Source: Solidesulfovibrio carbinolicus
GTDB lineage: Bacteria > Desulfobacterota > Desulfovibrionia > Desulfovibrionales > Desulfovibrionaceae
Direction of reading: 5' to 3'
Length of the DNA: 64,000 nt
NCBI RefSeq assembly: GCF_004135975.1
Contig: NZ_CP026538.1
Coordinates: 3,906,001 to 3,970,000, forward strand
In this document: one piece after another, positions 8,417 through 17,095 of the stretch
How positions within the stretch are numbered: the stretch's first letter is position 1
Layout: each line of letters starts with the position of its first letter
Made by a program: the position numbers and the translations under genes
Notes under the pieces: generated by a model
What the model was told of the DNA's origin: nothing
What the model saw: the letters and a program-made list of their open reading frames with translations, nothing else
Database searches by the model: none

Positions 8417-9475
8417 ATGACGCCTGCTCGCGACCCCGCCGTCTCCATTGCCCGGGGACTCGGCATCATTTTGGTGGTGCTCGGCCACTGCTTTGATCCC
8501 TTCAGCTGGTATCCCATCTATTCCTACCACATGGCGCTGTTTTTTCTGCTGGCCGGCTATGTGTTCAACCCGCGCCACCGGGAAGACCCCAAGCGTTATG
8601 TCCTGGCTCGGGCCAAACGACTTTTAGCCCCGTATTTCCTCTACAATCTGCTGTTTGCCGGCCTCACCGCCCTGGCCGCCGCCACCCTTGGCCTGTGGAC
8701 CGACCTGGCCCCCTTTTCCCTGCGCGCCCTGGTTTACGAACCCCTGACCACGGGGCATCAGTTTCCGCTTTTTAACGGCGGCTGGTTCCTGGTGACCCTG
8801 TTTTTCGTCCAGCTGGCCTATCTGCCCCTGCCCCGATTTCTTCGCGGTGACGGCCCGGCCCGGGAATTGGCCGCCACGGGCCTGCTGGCCCTGGTTTGCG
8901 TCCTGGTCGGCAAGGGCTTCGACCTCTCGCTCCTGGGAACCCAGCTCGGCAAGGTCGGATTTGGGCTTTTTTTCTATGCGTGCGGCCGTAGGGCCAGGGC
9001 CTGGAATGGCCTGTCCGGACTGGTTTCGGCCCGGGGCGTGACGGCCAGCGTCGTTTCGGCCGTGCTGCTCTCCTGCCTTGGCGCAAAGACCATTTATAAC
9101 CTTTCGACCATGTCCTTTTCGGGCAACCCGTTGCTGGTCTTTTTCACCTCCCTAAGCGGTTCGCTCCTGGTCTTCTGGCTCGCCCGACAACTGGCGGCCA
9201 CCAGCCGGCCGGCCAGCCTCCTCGTGGTGCTTGGCGACAACACCGTGCCCATCATGTGCCTGCATTTGATTTTTTTCTTCCTGCTTAACTGCCTGCTTAT
9301 CCCGCTTACCGGCACGGACCCGGCCATGCTTGACAACACCCTTTTTGGCGTCAGCGCTCCCCGCCTCTATCCGCTTTACGTGGCGACCGGGCTTTTCGGC
9401 CCCATCGCGGCCGTGCGTCTGGCCCGGGCCGCCGTTTCGGCCCTGGACAGCCGCCATAAGACCGCCAGTCGATAG
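8417..9475 (+). CDS. acyltransferase 3 family membrane protein
   Basis: A 352-residue protein with about ten transmembrane helices and the family signature at the N-terminus: SIARGLGIILVVLGH with the essential His, then YSYHMALFFLLAGY and the RLLAPY motif. Members transfer acetyl or other acyl groups from the cytoplasmic side onto lipid-linked or surface glycans. CTGAGGAG lies upstream of the ATG at 8417. No SGNH domain is fused, unlike OatA. Separate SGNH proteins occur elsewhere in the window. The divergent beta-helix neighbour suggests a surface-polysaccharide context, which is inference. Confidence 0.88.
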   Translation: MTPARDPAVSIARGLGIILVVLGHCFDPFSWYPIYSYHMALFFLLAGYVFNPRHREDPKRYVLARAKRLLAPYFLYNLLFAGLTALAAATLGLWTDLAPFSLRALVYEPLTTGHQFPLFNGGWFLVTLFFVQLAYLPLPRFLRGDGPARELAATGLLALVCVLVGKGFDLSLLGTQLGKVGFGLFFYACGRRARAWNGLSGLVSARGVTASVVSAVLLSCLGAKTIYNLSTMSFSGNPLLVFFTSLSGSLLVFWLARQLAATSRPASLLVVLGDNTVPIMCLHLIFFFLLNCLLIPLTGTDPAMLDNTLFGVSAPRLYPLYVATGLFGPIAAVRLARAAVSALDSRHKTASR

Positions 9476-9619
9476 ACCGCCCAAACAACGTGGCCAGGAG
9501 AGGCGTTGTCTGGTTGCCATGGCAACGCCTCCGCGCCTACCATGCCCACGCGGCGCACCGTCGCCGCCAGAAATCCGGCGTCCGGCCCCTCGCGCCCGGC
9601 CGCGCCCAAGGAGTTCGCC

Positions 9620-10609
9620 ATGACCAAGCCCCTGCCCCATGTCGTCGTCACCCGGGCCATTCCCGAGGCCGGGCTGGCCCTGTTGCGCGAGCGCGCCAGC
9701 GTCTGGGTCAACCCCGAGGACCGGCCGCTTGGTCGCGACGAACTGCTGGCCCAGGCCAAGGACGCCGACGGCGTCATCGGGCTTTTGACCGACCGCATCG
9801 ACGCCGGCTTTTTCGACGCCTGCCCGAAGCTTCGCGGCTACGCCAACTACGCCGTGGGCTACGACAACATCGACGTGCCCGAGGCCACCCGCCGAGGCCT
9901 GCCCGTGTCCAACACCCCGGACGTGCTGACCCAGGCCACGGCCGAGCTGGCCTTTGCCCTGATCCTGGCCACGGCCCGCCACATCGTGGCCTCGGACGCG
10001 GAGCTGCGTTCGGGCCAGTGGCCGGGCTGGGGGCCGCTGCAATTTATCGGCACGCAGCTGACCGGCAAGACCATGGGCATTTACGGCCCGGGGCGCATCG
10101 GCCTGGCCGTGGCCCGGCTGTCGCGCGGCTTTGACATGAAGATCGTCACCTGCGGCGGGCGCAAGCCCAACCCGGCGCTGGTGGCCGAATTCGGGGCCGC
10201 CGCCCTGCCCTTCGAGGCGTTTCTGGCCGCCGCCGACGTCATAAGCATCACCGCGCCCCTGACCGACACCACCCGCCACGCCTTCAATGCCGCCGCTTTT
10301 GCCCGCATGAAGCCCACCGCCCTGCTGGTCAACACCGGACGCGGCCCCATCATCGACGAGGCCGCCCTGGTCGTGGCCCTGCGGGAAGGCCGCATCGCCG
10401 GGGCGGGCCTGGACGTCTACGAATTCGAACCGCGCCTGGCCGAAGGGCTGGCCGCGCTGCCAAACGTCGTCATCACGCCCCATATCGGCTCGGCAACCAC
10501 GGAAGCCCGCGAGGGCATGGCCGTGCTGGCCGCGAACAATCTCATCGCCATGCTGGAAGGGACCACGCCGCCCACCTGCCTCAACCCCGAAGTTCTGGCC
10601 CGGTCTTGA
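9620..10609 (+). CDS. D-2-hydroxyacid dehydrogenase, probably glyoxylate/hydroxypyruvate reductase
   Basis: NAD(P)H-dependent reductase of 329 residues. It has the split catalytic domain, a Rossmann fold opening with GIYGPGRIG (about residue 154), and the three catalytic residues of the family: Arg in NTGRGP, Glu in YEFEP and His in TPHIGSAT. The N-terminal SNTPDVLTQATAE matches glyoxylate reductases. A longer frame from 9506 exists, but the ATG at 9620 has AAGGAG and starts right at the domain. The exact substrate (glyoxylate, hydroxypyruvate or a 2-keto acid) cannot be read from sequence. Confidence 0.9.
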   Translation: MTKPLPHVVVTRAIPEAGLALLRERASVWVNPEDRPLGRDELLAQAKDADGVIGLLTDRIDAGFFDACPKLRGYANYAVGYDNIDVPEATRRGLPVSNTPDVLTQATAELAFALILATARHIVASDAELRSGQWPGWGPLQFIGTQLTGKTMGIYGPGRIGLAVARLSRGFDMKIVTCGGRKPNPALVAEFGAAALPFEAFLAAADVISITAPLTDTTRHAFNAAAFARMKPTALLVNTGRGPIIDEAALVVALREGRIAGAGLDVYEFEPRLAEGLAALPNVVITPHIGSATTEAREGMAVLAANNLIAMLEGTTPPTCLNPEVLARS

Positions 10610-10679
10610 CAATTTTCGGCAATCGGGAGCATCCCCCAAGGCTGTCCGGGCCGTTTCGGCCGGACCCCAAGGAGCCGCC

Positions 10680-11132
10680 ATGCGTCTGCGCGAACTGATG
10701 CGAACCAACCTCTCCCGGGCCCGCCACGACACCCCCTTTGGCGAGCTGGTCGCCGCCCATCGCCGCCGCGATTCCCGGCTGGTCTATGTCGAGGACGAGG
10801 CCGGCCGGCTGGTCGGCGTGGTCAGCTGCTACGACCTGCTGCGGGCCGCTTTGCCCTTTTACGTCGATTCGAGCCTGGCCCGGGCCTTGCCCGAGGACAC
10901 CTCGGTGCTTCGTAACAGCTTTGCCGCCGCCTGCCGCGACAAGACCGCCGGCGACGTCATGACCAGCCACGTCGTCACCGTCTCCCCGGACGACACGGTG
11001 TTCGCCGCCGAGGCCTATTTCGCCGAAGGCCGCCACAACGTCCTGCCCGTGGTCGACGCGACGGGCCGGGTGGTGGGCGAGGTCACCCGGCGCACCATTC
11101 TCGTGGTCCTGGCCGGCTCCTGCGGCCTGTAG
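10680..11132 (+). CDS. CBS-domain protein
   Basis: 150 residues made of two CBS motifs in tandem: residues about 5-60 (LMRTN ... LVYVEDEAGRLVGVVS) and 92-145 (DVMTSHVVTVSPDDTVFAAE ... LPVVDATGRVVGEVT). CBS pairs bind adenine nucleotides and usually regulate a partner. Eighteen bases separate it from the ion transporter gene at 11151, so it is likely co-transcribed and may gate or sense for that transporter. CAAGGAG precedes the ATG. Confidence 0.88.
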   Translation: MRLRELMRTNLSRARHDTPFGELVAAHRRRDSRLVYVEDEAGRLVGVVSCYDLLRAALPFYVDSSLARALPEDTSVLRNSFAAACRDKTAGDVMTSHVVTVSPDDTVFAAEAYFAEGRHNVLPVVDATGRVVGEVTRRTILVVLAGSCGL

Positions 11133-11150
11133 CATCCCGGAGGCCCGCCC

Positions 11151-12488
11151 ATGTTCTGGATCGCCACCGCCATTTTCGTCGGCGCCTATGCCGTCATCGT
11201 CTCGGAAAAGATCAACAAGACCAAGGTGGCGCTTTTTGGCGCGGCGCTCACCCTGGCCGCCAAGGTGCTCACCCAGCACGACGCCTTCCACGACGCCGAC
11301 CTCGGCGTGGACTGGAACGTCATCTTCCTGCTCATTTCCATGATGATCATGGTCAACATCATGACCAAGACGGGCGTGTTCCAGTACGTGGCCGTGCGCG
11401 CCGCCAAGATCGCCCGGGGCGAACCCTTCGCCATCATGGCCATCTTCGCCGTGGTCACGGCCGTGGCCTCGGCCCTGCTCGACAACGTCACCACCGTGCT
11501 GCTTTTGGCCCCGGTGACGTTGCTGGTGGCCAAGGAACTGGAAATCGACCCCGTGCCCTTTCTCATCACCGAGGCCCTGGCCTCCAACATCGGCGGCACG
11601 GCCACGCTCATTGGCGATCCGCCCAACATTATGATCGCCTCTAAGGCCGGTCTGGACTTCATGGACTTCATCGTCCACCTCGCCCCGGCCATCGTCGTCA
11701 TCATGTTCGCCTGGATGTTCGTCTGGAAACTCGTCTTCGGCCAACGCCTGCACGTGGGCCCGGCCCAAAAGGCCCGTATCCTGGCCATGGACGAGGGCGC
11801 GCTCATCCGCGACCCGGCGCTGCTCAAAAAATCCGGCCTGATCCTCGGGCTGACCATCCTGGGCTTTACCCTCCACGGCTTTCTCGGTTTCGAGCCGGCC
11901 ACCATCGCCCTGCTCGGGGCCTCGACGTTGTTGCTCGTTTCCGGCGAAGACCCGCAAAAGGTCTTCGAGGACGTGGAATGGCCCACCATTTTCTTCTTCA
12001 TCGGCCTTTTCATCATCATCGGCGGCACGGTCAAAGCCGGGCTCATCGAGGTGTTTTCCCAAAAGGTCATCGCGCTGACCCACCCCACCAAGGACTCCAT
12101 GCTTGTGCTGTCCATGGTCATGGTCTGGTTTTCCGGCATCGCCTCGGCCATCGTGGACAACATTCCTTTCGTGGCCACCATGAATCCGCTTCTGGCCGAG
12201 CTGGCCGAGAAGGTCCTCGGCCCGGAAACGGGCCTCACCGGGCCTGCCCTCTACACCCACCCCACCATGCTGCCGGTCTGGTGGTCCCTGGCCCTGGGGG
12301 CCTGCCTTGGCGGCAACGGCACGGCCATCGGGGCCTCGGCCAACGTCATCGTGGTCGGGCTGTCGGAAAAGGCCGGTCACAAGATCACCTTTGCCCGCTT
12401 CTTCAAATACGGCGCGCCGGTGACCCTGGGGACCATCACCATCTCCATGGGCTACATCTACTTGCGCTACTACGTCCTTGGCTGGTAG
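11151..12488 (+). CDS. ArsB/NhaD-type ion transporter
   Basis: Integral membrane protein of 445 residues with about 11-12 helices, belonging to the ion transporter superfamily. Two inverted halves carry the conserved breaks LDNVTTVLLLAPVT ... NIGGTATLIGDPPNIMI (about 110-165) and VDNIPFVATMNPLL ... GGNGTAIGASANVI (about 335-405). NhaD-type Na+/H+ antiporters, ArsB pumps and citrate-type carriers share this layout. The substrate is unresolved, although the GGTATLIGDPPN box is typical of NhaD/ArsB-like proteins. The upstream gene encodes a CBS protein, a possible regulator. Confidence 0.88.
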   Translation: MFWIATAIFVGAYAVIVSEKINKTKVALFGAALTLAAKVLTQHDAFHDADLGVDWNVIFLLISMMIMVNIMTKTGVFQYVAVRAAKIARGEPFAIMAIFAVVTAVASALLDNVTTVLLLAPVTLLVAKELEIDPVPFLITEALASNIGGTATLIGDPPNIMIASKAGLDFMDFIVHLAPAIVVIMFAWMFVWKLVFGQRLHVGPAQKARILAMDEGALIRDPALLKKSGLILGLTILGFTLHGFLGFEPATIALLGASTLLLVSGEDPQKVFEDVEWPTIFFFIGLFIIIGGTVKAGLIEVFSQKVIALTHPTKDSMLVLSMVMVWFSGIASAIVDNIPFVATMNPLLAELAEKVLGPETGLTGPALYTHPTMLPVWWSLALGACLGGNGTAIGASANVIVVGLSEKAGHKITFARFFKYGAPVTLGTITISMGYIYLRYYVLGW

Positions 12489-12498
12489 CCGGCAGACC

Positions 12499-14868
12499 AT
12501 GAACGACGCCATGCGGCCCGCCGGCCGGTTTCTGGCCGGGCTGGCCCTGTGCGCCCTGGCCGTCCTGGCCTTTTGGGACGTGCCGCGAAGCGGCCCCACG
12601 GCCAGCGACGACCTGACCTACGAGCGTGCCGTGCTCGAAGGCCGCATCGGGGCCTTTAGCGCCGAGCTGGCCGCCGGCTCGGGCCGATTCCACCACTATC
12701 TCCACGTGGGCCTGACCAGCCTTGCCTACCGCATGGACAGCCCGCCCCTGCGCCGGGCCGTGGCCCTGGCCGGATTTTTGGGCGTCATCATTGCCCTGGC
12801 CGCCCTGGCCGCCCGGCTGTCGCGCCGCCCGGAACTGGGCGTCCTCGTCGCCGCCCTGGCCCTGGGCCTGTATCAGGACAACTGGCACCACAACATCCTG
12901 ACCGCCTATCCCCTGGTCTTCGATTCCGGGATGCTCTGCCTGCTTTTGGCCGCCTACGCCCTGGCGCGCCGGGCCGAGACCGGCCGAGCACGTTGGCTCG
13001 TCGTGGCCAACCTCGCTCTTTTCCTGGCGTTTTGCCATTTCGAGGCCTTTGTCGCCTACGTCCCGATCCTGGCCGGCCTGGTCTGGCTGACCACCCAGGG
13101 CGGCGCGCGGGAGCGGGCGCGCGCCCTTGTCCCGGCCTTTGCCGTGCTGCCGGCCTACGCCGCCGTCTACCTCGGCTACCGTCTGGCCCACCCCAGCCAG
13201 TACGCCGGCAACGCCCTGGACCTCACCAGCCCGGCGGCCATCCTCAAGACGGCCTGGGCCTACAGCCTCCCAGCCCTGCCCCTGGGCGGGTTTGCCTTCA
13301 ACCTCGAATACGTCAACCGCTTCCCGCAATTCTCCAAGGCCTACGTCCTGTCCTTTGGCCAGTACCTGTCGGAGCTTGCCGCCAACTTGTCCCTGCTTGC
13401 CCCGGCCTGGGTCGCCCTGGGCCTTTTGGCCGGCGGGCTGACCACTTATTGCCTGGACCGGGCCGTCCGGGCGCGCGTGCCCTGGCTCACCTGGCTTCTG
13501 TGCGCCTTTGCCGTGGTCTGCCCCAATGCGCTCATTGCCCTGTCGCCCAAGTACCAGGAGCCGGCCGCCTCGGGGCTGGCCTGGTATGTGACCACCACCT
13601 TTTCCTTCTACGCCGTGGCCGTGCTGCTGGCCCTGGCCGCCCTGGCCCTGGCCGGGCGGCTGCCGGACAAATCCCGGCGCGTCGTCGCCGCCCTGCTCGG
13701 CCTGGCCGTGGGGCTGGCCGCCTTGGTCAACGCCTCGGTCAACGCCTCGGTGCGCGACTCCAAGATCGCGGCCGGGGCGCGCTGGCGCGTGGCCGCCCTG
13801 GCCTGCCAAAGCCGGCTCATCGCCGGCCTGCCCGAGGGCGCGCGCCTTGTCGCACCGGACCTGTTTACCGCCGTCAACACCGAACTGGTTGGCCCGGACT
13901 ACTGGCCGGCCTATTTCCGCGCCCAGGCCGGCCGGGGACTGATCGTGGCATCGGGGCTGGGCGAGGCCGATCCGGCCAAAACGCCGGTTTACCTGCTGCG
14001 CCGCCTGTCCGGCCCCCTGGACCGGGACACGGCCCTGGTCCTGGCCCGGGTGACCGCGTTGGGTCCGGCCCCGGCCGATCCTTACGCCGCCGCCCCGGAC
14101 GCGCCCACCCTCCTGGCCGGCCAGGCCGTTGTCGCCATGGACGCGGCCAACCGCTTTTATGACCTCGTCTTCCGCGACGCCTCGGGCTGGCGGGTGGCCC
14201 CCCTTGCCGTCGGCGGCGGCCGGTATTCGCGCACCGACATCGCAGGCGACGGGCTTTTGCCGGCCTCCATGGCCAGGGTTGCGGCCCACAGCCTCGCCAC
14301 GGGCGAGGCCGCGCCGGTTTTCCTGCGCTTTGGCCCGGGCTTTTCCGCGCCCGAGCGGTCCGTCACCGGCGACGTGGTCTGGGCCGGCGATACGGCCGAA
14401 CTGGCCCTGGTTAACAACACGTCCGAGGTAGCCCGGGTGACGCTCGCCGCCACGGCGGCGGCCCCCGCGCCGGTCACGGTGGCCTGGGGGGGGGCGCTTA
14501 TGCCGGACGGCGCGACCATTGACTGTTCCGCCCTGGTCACGCCCCTGTCTTTGCCCCTTACCTTGCCGCCGGGCCGCCACGTGCTGCTCTTTCGCGCCCT
14601 GCCGCCGACCGGCGCGGAAAAAACGCTTGGGCCTCATCAACGCCCGGCTCGTCCCGTCATCCCCCGCGCCCTGACTCCATTTTTCCTAGACCGCTCGCCG
14701 TCAAGTCCACGGACCGACGACGCCCCGAACCGTCTCCCCTCAAAAAAGTCCATCATGGCAGCATGTTCTTCATTCTCTCTGTTTTGGCACACCCCATGCT
14801 CTATCCCTTGGCAAGAGACGCGCAGGAACCCAAAACAACTTTACATACCAGGAGACACGCCATGCTGA
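12499..14868 (+). CDS. large multi-spanning membrane protein of unknown function, possible 3' frameshift
   Basis: 789 residues as read. About ten transmembrane helices lie between residues 10 and 420, followed by a soluble region of roughly 280 residues, the architecture of GT-C-like glycosyltransferase or polymerase proteins. No signature residue was recognised. The ATG at 12499 is preferred over an overlapping TTG at 12478. The last 75 codons (from about 14640) look non-coding. They run through the sigma-54 promoter of the first flp gene and overlap its start by 7 bp. Removing one A from the six-A run at 14618-14623 would instead end the protein at a TGA at 14672. Confidence 0.7.
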   Translation: MNDAMRPAGRFLAGLALCALAVLAFWDVPRSGPTASDDLTYERAVLEGRIGAFSAELAAGSGRFHHYLHVGLTSLAYRMDSPPLRRAVALAGFLGVIIALAALAARLSRRPELGVLVAALALGLYQDNWHHNILTAYPLVFDSGMLCLLLAAYALARRAETGRARWLVVANLALFLAFCHFEAFVAYVPILAGLVWLTTQGGARERARALVPAFAVLPAYAAVYLGYRLAHPSQYAGNALDLTSPAAILKTAWAYSLPALPLGGFAFNLEYVNRFPQFSKAYVLSFGQYLSELAANLSLLAPAWVALGLLAGGLTTYCLDRAVRARVPWLTWLLCAFAVVCPNALIALSPKYQEPAASGLAWYVTTTFSFYAVAVLLALAALALAGRLPDKSRRVVAALLGLAVGLAALVNASVNASVRDSKIAAGARWRVAALACQSRLIAGLPEGARLVAPDLFTAVNTELVGPDYWPAYFRAQAGRGLIVASGLGEADPAKTPVYLLRRLSGPLDRDTALVLARVTALGPAPADPYAAAPDAPTLLAGQAVVAMDAANRFYDLVFRDASGWRVAPLAVGGGRYSRTDIAGDGLLPASMARVAAHSLATGEAAPVFLRFGPGFSAPERSVTGDVVWAGDTAELALVNNTSEVARVTLAATAAAPAPVTVAWGGALMPDGATIDCSALVTPLSLPLTLPPGRHVLLFRALPPTGAEKTLGPHQRPARPVIPRALTPFFLDRSPSSPRTDDAPNRLPSKKSIMAACSSFSLFWHTPCSIPWQETRRNPKQLYIPGDTPC
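14785..14800 (+). promoter_or_regulatory. sigma-54 promoter of flp copy 1
   Basis: TGGCAC followed by ATGCT with exactly 10 bases between the invariant GG and GC, about 62 bp before the pilin start. It lies just outside the repeated unit. Confidence 0.65.
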
Positions 14869-15029
14869 CCGCCATCACCCAGTTCATCCGTGACGAAGAA
14901 GGCGCCACCGCGGTGGAATACGGCCTCATGGCCGCCCTGATCGCCGCCGTCATCATCACCGCCGTCACCTCCATCGGCACCAAGCTCACCGCCACCTTCA
15001 CCGAGATCGCCGGCAAGCTGGGCAGCTAA
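14862..15029 (+). CDS. Flp/Fap-type pilin, copy 1
   Basis: A 55-residue type IVb (Flp) prepilin. A short positively and negatively charged leader is followed by the class signature GATAVEYGLMAALIAAVI, with cleavage expected after the Gly of EEGA and Glu at mature position 5 or 6, then a hydrophobic helix and a short tail. Flp pilins are assembled by the Tad secretion system for surface attachment. No tad or rcp genes are in this window. CCAGGAG precedes the ATG, a sigma-54 promoter lies 62 bp upstream and a strong terminator follows. Confidence 0.95.
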   Translation: MLTAITQFIRDEEGATAVEYGLMAALIAAVIITAVTSIGTKLTATFTEIAGKLGS

Positions 15030-15051
15030 ATTTCGCCTGCTTCGCGAAGCC

Positions 15052-15090
15052 AAAGGGCCGTCCCGGGCAAGGGGACGGCCCTTTTCGTTT
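15052..15090 (+). terminator. terminator of flp copy 1
   Basis: A stem of AAAGGGCCGTCCC with GGGGACGGCCCTTTT ending in a T-rich CTTTTCGTTT, 22 bp after the stop. Confidence 0.9.
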
Positions 15091-15381
15091 TGGCTGCCGG
15101 GCCAGCCGCCAGGACCAGCCGACCCTGGAAAGGCCAAGGCGCATGACCGGCTCCTGCGTATGCCAAGCCGCCTCGCCCAGGGTCCACCGCCTCCCGGCTG
15201 TTGTCCCTGGTTGCGCCGCGTATCGTCCAACCGGCACGGCCAAGCCGGCCGACACCCCCCAGACCCCGACGACTCCATTTCTCCTGGAACGGCCCACGCA
15301 TAATCCACGCGCCATGGCCCGGCTTGGCCTCATCAAAATTTTACATCAGTCTTCTAAGGGCGTTACCAACAATGCACACCT

Positions 15382-15397
15382 TGGCACGCACCCTGCT
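15382..15397 (+). promoter_or_regulatory. sigma-54 promoter of flp copy 2
   Basis: TGGCACG-CACC-CTGCT, with 10 bases between GG and GC, 61 bp before the pilin start. This is a close match to the -24/-12 consensus. Confidence 0.75.
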
Positions 15398-15457
15398 TAA
15401 GGAAAGGCAAGAGACGCGCAGGAACCCAAAACAACTTTACATACCAGGAGACACGCC

Positions 15458-15625
15458 ATGCTGACCGCCATCACCCAGTTCATCCGTGACGAAGAAGGCG
15501 CCACCGCGGTGGAATACGGCCTCATGGCCGCCCTGATCGCCGCCGTCATCATCACCGCCGTCACCTCCATCGGCACCAAGCTCACCGCCACCTTCACCGA
15601 GATCGCCGGCAAGCTGGGCAGCTAA
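15458..15625 (+). CDS. Flp/Fap-type pilin, copy 2
   Basis: Identical in protein and coding DNA to the copy at 14862, with the same leader, ribosome binding site (CCAGGAG) and terminator. It has its own sigma-54 promoter at 15382-15397, so it can be expressed independently. The absence of even synonymous changes points to a recent duplication or ongoing gene conversion. Confidence 0.95.
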   Translation: MLTAITQFIRDEEGATAVEYGLMAALIAAVIITAVTSIGTKLTATFTEIAGKLGS

Positions 15626-15647
15626 ATTTCGCCTGCTTCGCGAAGCA

Positions 15648-15686
15648 AAAGGGCCGTCCCGGGCAAGGGGACGGCCCTTTTCGTTT
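15648..15686 (+). terminator. terminator of flp copy 2
   Basis: The same hairpin and T-rich tail as at 15052-15090. Confidence 0.9.
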
Positions 15687-15977
15687 TGGCTGCCGGGCCA
15701 GCCGCCAGGACCAGCCGACCCTGGAAAGGCCAAGGCGCATGACCGGCTCCTGCGTATGCCAAGCCGCCTCGCCCAGGGTCCACCGCCTCCCGGCTGTTGT
15801 CCCTGGTTGCGCCGCGTATCGTCCAACCGGCACGGCCAAGCCGGCCGACACCCCCCAGGCCCCGACGACTCCATTTCTCCTGGAACGGCCCACGCATAAT
15901 CCACGCGCCATGGCCCGGCTTGGCCTCATCAAAATTTTACATCAGTCTTCTAAGGGCGTTACCAACAATGCACACCT

Positions 15978-15993
15978 TGGCACGCACCCTGCT
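15978..15993 (+). promoter_or_regulatory. sigma-54 promoter of flp copy 3
   Basis: Identical to the element at 15382-15397, 61 bp before the third pilin start. Confidence 0.75.
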
Positions 15994-16053
15994 TAAGGAA
16001 AGGCAAGAGACGCGCAGGAACCCAAAACAACTTTACATACCAGGAGACACGCC

Positions 16054-16221
16054 ATGCTGACCGCCATCACCCAGTTCATCCGTGACGAAGAAGGCGCCAC
16101 CGCGGTGGAATACGGCCTCATGGCCGCCCTGATCGCCGCCGTCATCATCACCGCCGTCACCTCCATCGGCACCAAGCTCACCGCCACCTTCACCGAGATC
16201 GCCGGCAAGCTGGGCAGCTAA
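16054..16221 (+). CDS. Flp/Fap-type pilin, copy 3
   Basis: Third identical 55-residue Flp pilin gene. Upstream and coding sequence match copy 2 exactly. After its terminator the DNA diverges from the repeat at 16282 and leads into the thioesterase gene. Three copies behind three promoters would raise pilin dose under sigma-54 control. Confidence 0.95.
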   Translation: MLTAITQFIRDEEGATAVEYGLMAALIAAVIITAVTSIGTKLTATFTEIAGKLGS

Positions 16222-16243
16222 ATTTCGCCTGCTTCGCGAAGCA

Positions 16244-16282
16244 AAAGGGCCGTCCCGGGCAAGGGGACGGCCCTTTTCGTTT
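16244..16282 (+). terminator. terminator of flp copy 3
   Basis: The same perfect hairpin with a T-rich tail. The repeat homology ends at its last base. Confidence 0.9.
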
Positions 16283-16330
16283 GCCGAGCGCCCGACATTT
16301 TGGCATCCCGAAAGGACAGGAGACCGCCCC

Positions 16331-16717
16331 ATGGACGTCAACACCCACCAGCGCATTGATCCCGGCCTGTGCGGCCGGCCCGAAATCCTGGGCGAAGGCC
16401 TGGCCCGGGTGGCCTTCACCGCCCTGCCGGCCATGGCCGCCGATGACCGGGGGCTTGTCCACGGCGGCTTCCTCTTTGGCCTGGCCGACTACGCCGCCAT
16501 GTTGGCCATAAACGACCCCAACGTGATTCTTGGCGCGGCCGAGGTCCGCTTCACCGCGCCGGTGGTGGTCGGCCAGACGCTTGTGGCCGAAGCCCGGCTC
16601 ACCGAAACCGCCGGCAAGAAACGCTTCGTCGCCGTCACCGTGCGCCGGGGCGAAGACGCCGTCTTCACCGGAACCTTCACCTGCTTCGTGCCGGAAAAAC
16701 ACGTGCTGGACCGATAG
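16331..16717 (+). CDS. hotdog-fold thioesterase-like protein
   Basis: 128 residues with the PaaI/4HBT hotdog layout: LVHGGFLFGLADYAAMLA (the HGG turn and long helix) and later GAAEVRFTAPVVVGQTLVAEARL with TGTFTCFV at the end. Such proteins hydrolyse acyl-CoA thioesters. The substrate cannot be predicted, and the usual catalytic Asp/Glu on the helix appears as Asp in LADYAAM. AGGACAGGAG precedes the ATG. It lies just after the flp repeats and before a small zinc-ribbon gene. Confidence 0.8.
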   Translation: MDVNTHQRIDPGLCGRPEILGEGLARVAFTALPAMAADDRGLVHGGFLFGLADYAAMLAINDPNVILGAAEVRFTAPVVVGQTLVAEARLTETAGKKRFVAVTVRRGEDAVFTGTFTCFVPEKHVLDR

Positions 16718-16755
16718 CGCCGCCCACGGGAGCTGGCCCAGCCAGGAGGAACGCC

Positions 16756-16965
16756 ATGAGCTTTGTGCTGCAAAAGCCGTCTCCGGCCGCCGAACAGCCC
16801 CGCTTCGACTGCATCTTCTGCAACCGCCCGGCCCTGGTTTCCTCCGAGGCCGGACGGGCCGACGAGGCCCGCATTGTGGAGGTCTTTTGCCGTCACTGCG
16901 GTTCCCGCAAGACCATGGCCACGCGCAAAAGCGCCGACGGAACACGCTGGGAACCAGCCGACTAA
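16756..16965 (+). CDS. small zinc-ribbon protein
   Basis: 69 residues with two CxxC knuckles, CIFC near residue 19 and CRHC near residue 45, spaced as in a zinc ribbon. Nothing else is recognisable. CCAGGAGG precedes the ATG. It is 38 bp downstream of the thioesterase gene and may share its transcript. Confidence 0.75.
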   Translation: MSFVLQKPSPAAEQPRFDCIFCNRPALVSSEAGRADEARIVEVFCRHCGSRKTMATRKSADGTRWEPAD

Positions 16966-17095
16966 ACGACGCCGTCGCCGTCGCCTCGGCCAGCATGTTT
17001 TTTTTTTCGCCGGAAAAGCCCGCTCCCCCTGCCCAAACGCCCGGCCCTGTGCTATGGCTGGCCCTGACCGCCAACCACCGCCAAGGAGGGATCCC

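Larger units (their letters stand above)
14810..16282 (+). repeat. 596-bp tandem repeat carrying three flp pilin genes
   Basis: Copies start at 14810, 15406 and 16002. The first two are complete, and the third covers the first 281 bp and ends in the terminator. Each contains leader, pilin gene and terminator. The complete units also carry about 300 bp of spacer ending in the next sigma-54 promoter. Copies 1 and 2 differ at only two positions that I can see (C/A near 15051/15647 and A/G in the spacer near 15260/15856). The coding parts of all three are identical. Confidence 0.95.

Noticed and set aside
10581-12599. 672-codon minus-strand frame opposite the CBS and transporter genes
   Set aside because: Rich in Gly, Asp and His as expected for the reverse of helical membrane-protein codons. 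No ribosome site. The plus-strand genes are well supported.
12436-14640. 734-codon minus-strand frame opposite the large membrane protein
   Set aside because: Gln/Gly/Arg-rich shadow without domains. The plus strand shows transmembrane helices.
15143-16060. Small plus-strand frames inside the flp repeat spacers
   Set aside because: Repeated only because the DNA is repeated. They cross the sigma-54 promoter and lack ribosome sites.
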